Part shown: positions 60,949 to 64,000 of the stretch, piece after piece
How positions within the stretch are numbered: position 1 is the first letter of the stretch
Layout: each line of letters starts with the position of its first letter
Source of the DNA: Leptodactylus fallax
Lineage: Eukaryota > Chordata > Amphibia > Anura > Leptodactylidae
DNA: 64,000 nt
Direction of reading: 5' to 3'
NCBI GenBank assembly: GCA_947044405.1
Contig: CAMRHE010000011.1
Coordinates: 9,364,001-9,428,000, forward strand
Translations under genes and position numbers: made by a program
The notes under the pieces: model-generated
The model's input: the letters and a program-made list of their open reading frames with translations, nothing else
What the model was told of the DNA's origin: nothing
Database searches by the model: none

Positions 60949-62620
60949 TTAAGGACCCTTTTAGGACCAAGGGTCATTGATGCCTCAATGCTCAGGCCAA
61001 ATTTATCACTTTGGTATGCATTGCTTTACACAGCAATATCTTTTTAATGACATTGCATATCGCAACTATTTTTGCCATGTTTTTCAGGACACATAAGGCT
61101 TGAAATAAGTAGCTTTATTTGTTATATAAGTTGAATATTTTTTTTTTTCGCTAGAAGTAGAAAAATGGTATAAAATGTGAAAAAAGTGTACATTTTGCTT
61201 AGTGCTAGATGGTAAAATGGGAACAGTAGCTATTTGTTTTTTTTTTTTTTTGTTTTTTTTATAAATTGCAACAGTACATTTAAAGTGATAACCAAGATGT
61301 ATTAACGCCCTATGTGATTTAAAGTTATTGCTTATTTTATAATAAATTCACTAGTGGTTTTTACTTATACTTCTTAATCAATGCTTCATGGTATATATTA
61401 AGAATGTACTACTACCACTACCACTGCTAGATATTATTATTACTATTATTAATTATATGTATTTATATAGTTATGTTAAAACATTTTTTCTCATTAAAGG
61501 CTACAGAACTTTTTTATTTATTTAGTGCAGGAAAACCCGTTTAGCCAATATGTTAGGTTAGTAGATACAGAGTGTGCAAGAAGGGTAAAAAAAATATCAG
61601 CAGATCAAAAATATACAATTTATAGACTACATGGAGCTAATGTTCCTTTATAGACATTATGGCAGATTTATGAAGTCTGACATTATTAACACTAGCCTTC
61701 ATAGTCCTATCATTGGTGGAGGGTGTGCCTCATATATGACAAGATGCATGCCTCCTCATAAATGAAGTGCACACTGCACTACACTGTGTGCCTGGAGGAA
61801 AATGTACACCAGCTCAAATGTATGGCGTAAATGATAATAAATCTGATGGGCCCCCTTTTCGGGAAATTGGCAAAGCCAATTGTGCGACTTTCTTAAGGGC
61901 CTAATTTTTACAGCATTGACTGTGCATCCAAAATGACATGTCACCTGTATTCTATGATTCAAAGCTGTGCAAAAAAAAATGTCTCGGCGTCTCCATATTT
62001 TAACATTGGTATTTTTTTATTTTTTTCCATGTATGGTCTGCATAATGTTTTTTTTTTTTTTTTTGCGCAGCCAGAGGTACTATTTATTTATACCATTTTG
62101 GGGACTGTCTATTGCTTTTAAAAAATGGCAGTTTGGCTATTTTTTATTATTGTTTCCCCAATATGGAGTTTACTGTATGGAAAAAAAAAAATTGGATACA
62201 AGGATATCTATTGTGTATGTGTTTACCTATATTTCTGTACTTTTATCTGTGCTCTACGGAAAGTGGGGTGATTTGAGTTTTTACTGTAATTGGGATCTGA
62301 TCACTAATACACTGCACTGCAATGCTAATGCATTGTGATGCATTATAAAACAACACTGCTTCTATTACAGGCTGCATAGAGCAGCTTGTAATAGAATGCA
62401 TGCAATGACAAGCCTGGGAGTCATCAATAGGCTCCCAGTTGTCATAATAAAAGATCACTGGCCAGCGAACCACCCCCAAAATGGCAGCAACGCCCTGAAA
62501 ATGGTACCTTGTTCATTTTTGACCAAGGTGTCAGAGGGGATAATGCTTGAAATCAGTGCGTGCACTGATCACAGGCATTACCACCGGCTATGGCGGTCGC
62601 TCATCCACCGTAATAGTTAA
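60949..62620 (-). mobile_element. piggyBac-like remnant, reverse orientation
   Basis: 61855-61955 is the reverse of 7735-7810 (GACATGTCA, GCGACTTTCTTA). 62520-62610 is the reverse of the CG-rich left part near 6890-7020 (CACTGATCACAGGCATTACC). TTAA occurs at 60949-60952 and 62617-62620, but the second end has lost the CCTTTCCC terminus. Confidence 0.6.
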
Positions 62621-63143
62621 AGTGGTTGTCCAGCTAATAAAAGTTATTTTAAAAAGGCTCAGTATCGTGTAAAATAAATAAATAAAGATCCTACTCACCT
62701 CACTGATATCATGCTGCTATTGTACTGATGATTCCTGGATCCCTCTAGGTCCACTCTTCCTAATCCCTCTGGAAACACAGAATAATGACCACTTAGTGGC
62801 AATCAATGACCATAGAGGTAACCTATCTCAGCCTGTGTTTGGCTGTGTTTCAAAAGTGAGCAGGAACCAAAGATCAGGAAGAGTTATTATTTGTTTCATT
62901 CAGCATTCTCAGACATTCTAAATTAGTTTTAGCACTTTTAAATATATTTCCACCTGCACTTGAAATATCAGGTGGACGTTCTGAGAGAAAATCAAAAGAC
63001 CACCACGGGCTCCATAACAAATATGTAGCAGTGACATCAAGACACAGAATCAATTGATTACAAAATATTCCAGTAGAAGATGTGTACATTATTATGTGAT
63101 CTTACAAATTAATTAATAATTATTAATTGGACAACTCTTTCAG
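62617..63143. repeat. Possible T2-like MITE
   Basis: TTAAAGTGGTTGTCCAGCTA at the left faces AATTGGACAACTCTTTCAG at the right. The interior does not pair well, so the call is tentative. Confidence 0.4.
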
Positions 63144-63225
63144 TAAGAAACATTATAACCAGGGAAAATCTGCACCACAAGGTCTGTGAAAACCTGACAA
63201 GCTGCAATCACAGTAGAACATGAGG

Positions 63226-63258
<33 letters not shown>

Positions 63259-63276
63259 AATAATAATAATAATAAT
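63226..63276. repeat. (ATT)n/(AAT)n self-complementary microsatellite
   Basis: About 27 bases of TTA/ATT repeats switch at about 63255 to AAT/TAA repeats, so the two halves can pair. Confidence 0.8.
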
Positions 63277-63879
63277 GTGAATAGTATATAAAACTATATA
63301 TTATAGCTAAAATTGATCAAATAAAATGAACAATTGAAGGCAAGTACAACAACAAAATTTTGCCATTTGCTATAGCACATATTACAATATTTTAGTATGG
63401 TAGATAGATCAGTTGCTTGCTGAACTTACATTATTGATACAGGCTTGAGAATGTAAACATGCATCCACAGTCCAAAACACGGCAGAAATCCAACATCTGA
63501 CACAGCACAGCATGTGCAGGAGCTACATCCTGGAATTTAGATGGGCTCAGAGCCCTGCACTCTCCTTGAAACATAATTACCATGTACTAAAGTACATTTT
63601 GGAAGCGGACTCCATTAAATCGCATTATACTACATATAAGGCTGCAACATTTAACCCTGTATAACCCTTGGAAGGTACTAGTTGTTTAATAGCATTTTAA
63701 AGAACAACAGCATTGTAGAAGACAAAGAAAAACACATTTCTAGGGATACATTTCAAACAGCCGCTTACTGTGCCAAATTGTTCGCTTACAGGATTTCACT
63801 GAACAGAAGCTTACATGTCCTTGAGACTTCTCTAGAAGATATGTAAATGTAAATGTCCAAGATGCTGTTTGCAGTATTG
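63277..63879. other. No recognised feature
   Basis: AT-rich; nothing assignable. Confidence 0.35.
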
Positions 63880-64000
63880 AAAGTGATCTAAAGATCGCAG
63901 GTTCAAGCCCCCTAGGGGGAATAAAAATTATTTAAAAAACAATAATAATAAAAGTTAAAAAATGCTAAAAGTTTACATCACCCTCCTTTTTCTTAGATCA
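63880..64000 (+). mobile_element. piggyBac-like fragment at the window edge
   Basis: GTTCAAGCCCCCTAGGGGGA, then A-rich runs and TTTACATCACCCTCC, matches 7210-7345 of the element at 6859 (GGGGTTCAAGACCACTAGGG ... TTCAAATCACCCCC). It continues beyond the window. Confidence 0.55.

Noticed and set aside
63890..63916. tRNA-like B box (GGTTCAAGCCC)
   Set aside because: No A box or cloverleaf is present, and the stretch matches 7210-7345 inside a piggyBac-like element.

Overview
The window looks like intergenic or intronic DNA from an amphibian, most likely a frog or toad. I found no host gene, rRNA, tRNA or CRISPR array. The repeat mix points to an anuran: Tx1-type L1 and L2-like LINEs, Rex1-like ends with ATT tails, many Tc1/mariner lineages, TTAA-flanked piggyBac-like elements, T2-like MITEs beginning TTAAAGGGG, and array-bearing hAT-like elements. 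Family names rest on recall of anuran repeats and were not searched.

Layout. 1-1640: no firm call. 1640-6700: broken L1 copies on the minus strand. 6745-9200: a ~119-bp tandem array interrupted by a TTAA-flanked element. 9661-10574: a second TTAA element. 11688-12060: a 373-bp MITE. 12060-13650: piggyBac-like and palindromic MITE remnants. 15245-15990: an L2 3' end. 15985-17915: a hAT-like end, a hairpin and a 31-bp satellite. 18190-20840: a 40-bp satellite split by an L2-like tail and a 2.2-kb hAT-like element. 22355-22784: a T2-like MITE. 23316-24849: transposon ends and a 5'-truncated L1. 25446-27013: a complete but dead Tc1 element. 27316-28238: a hAT-like element. 29600-35750: an L1 carrying a piggyBac-like element, which itself carries another L1, plus a Tc1-type MITE. 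35760-40837: two Tc1 elements, one inside the other, present twice in opposite orientation. 42307-43698: an L1 3' end with target-site duplications. 44175-44400: a foldback element. 46080-48090: palindromic MITEs. 49205-50771: a Tc1 element with an intact transposase. 51168-51540: the second 373-bp MITE. 51722-54812: a 3.1-kb hAT-like element. 55830-56335: a CR1-like fragment. 57341-58175: half a Tc1 element. 58576-58750: a hAT-like end. 60949-63143: piggyBac-like and MITE remnants. 63880-64000: the start of another piggyBac-like copy.

The only open reading frame I would call functional-looking is the 338-residue transposase at 49382-50398. All other coding stretches are broken transposon genes. 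Insertion order can be read from target-site duplications: TA for Tc1, TTAA for piggyBac-like, 8 bp for hAT-like and 15-19 bp for L1. Several empty sites can be rebuilt exactly because the target was itself a repeat unit or a reading frame.
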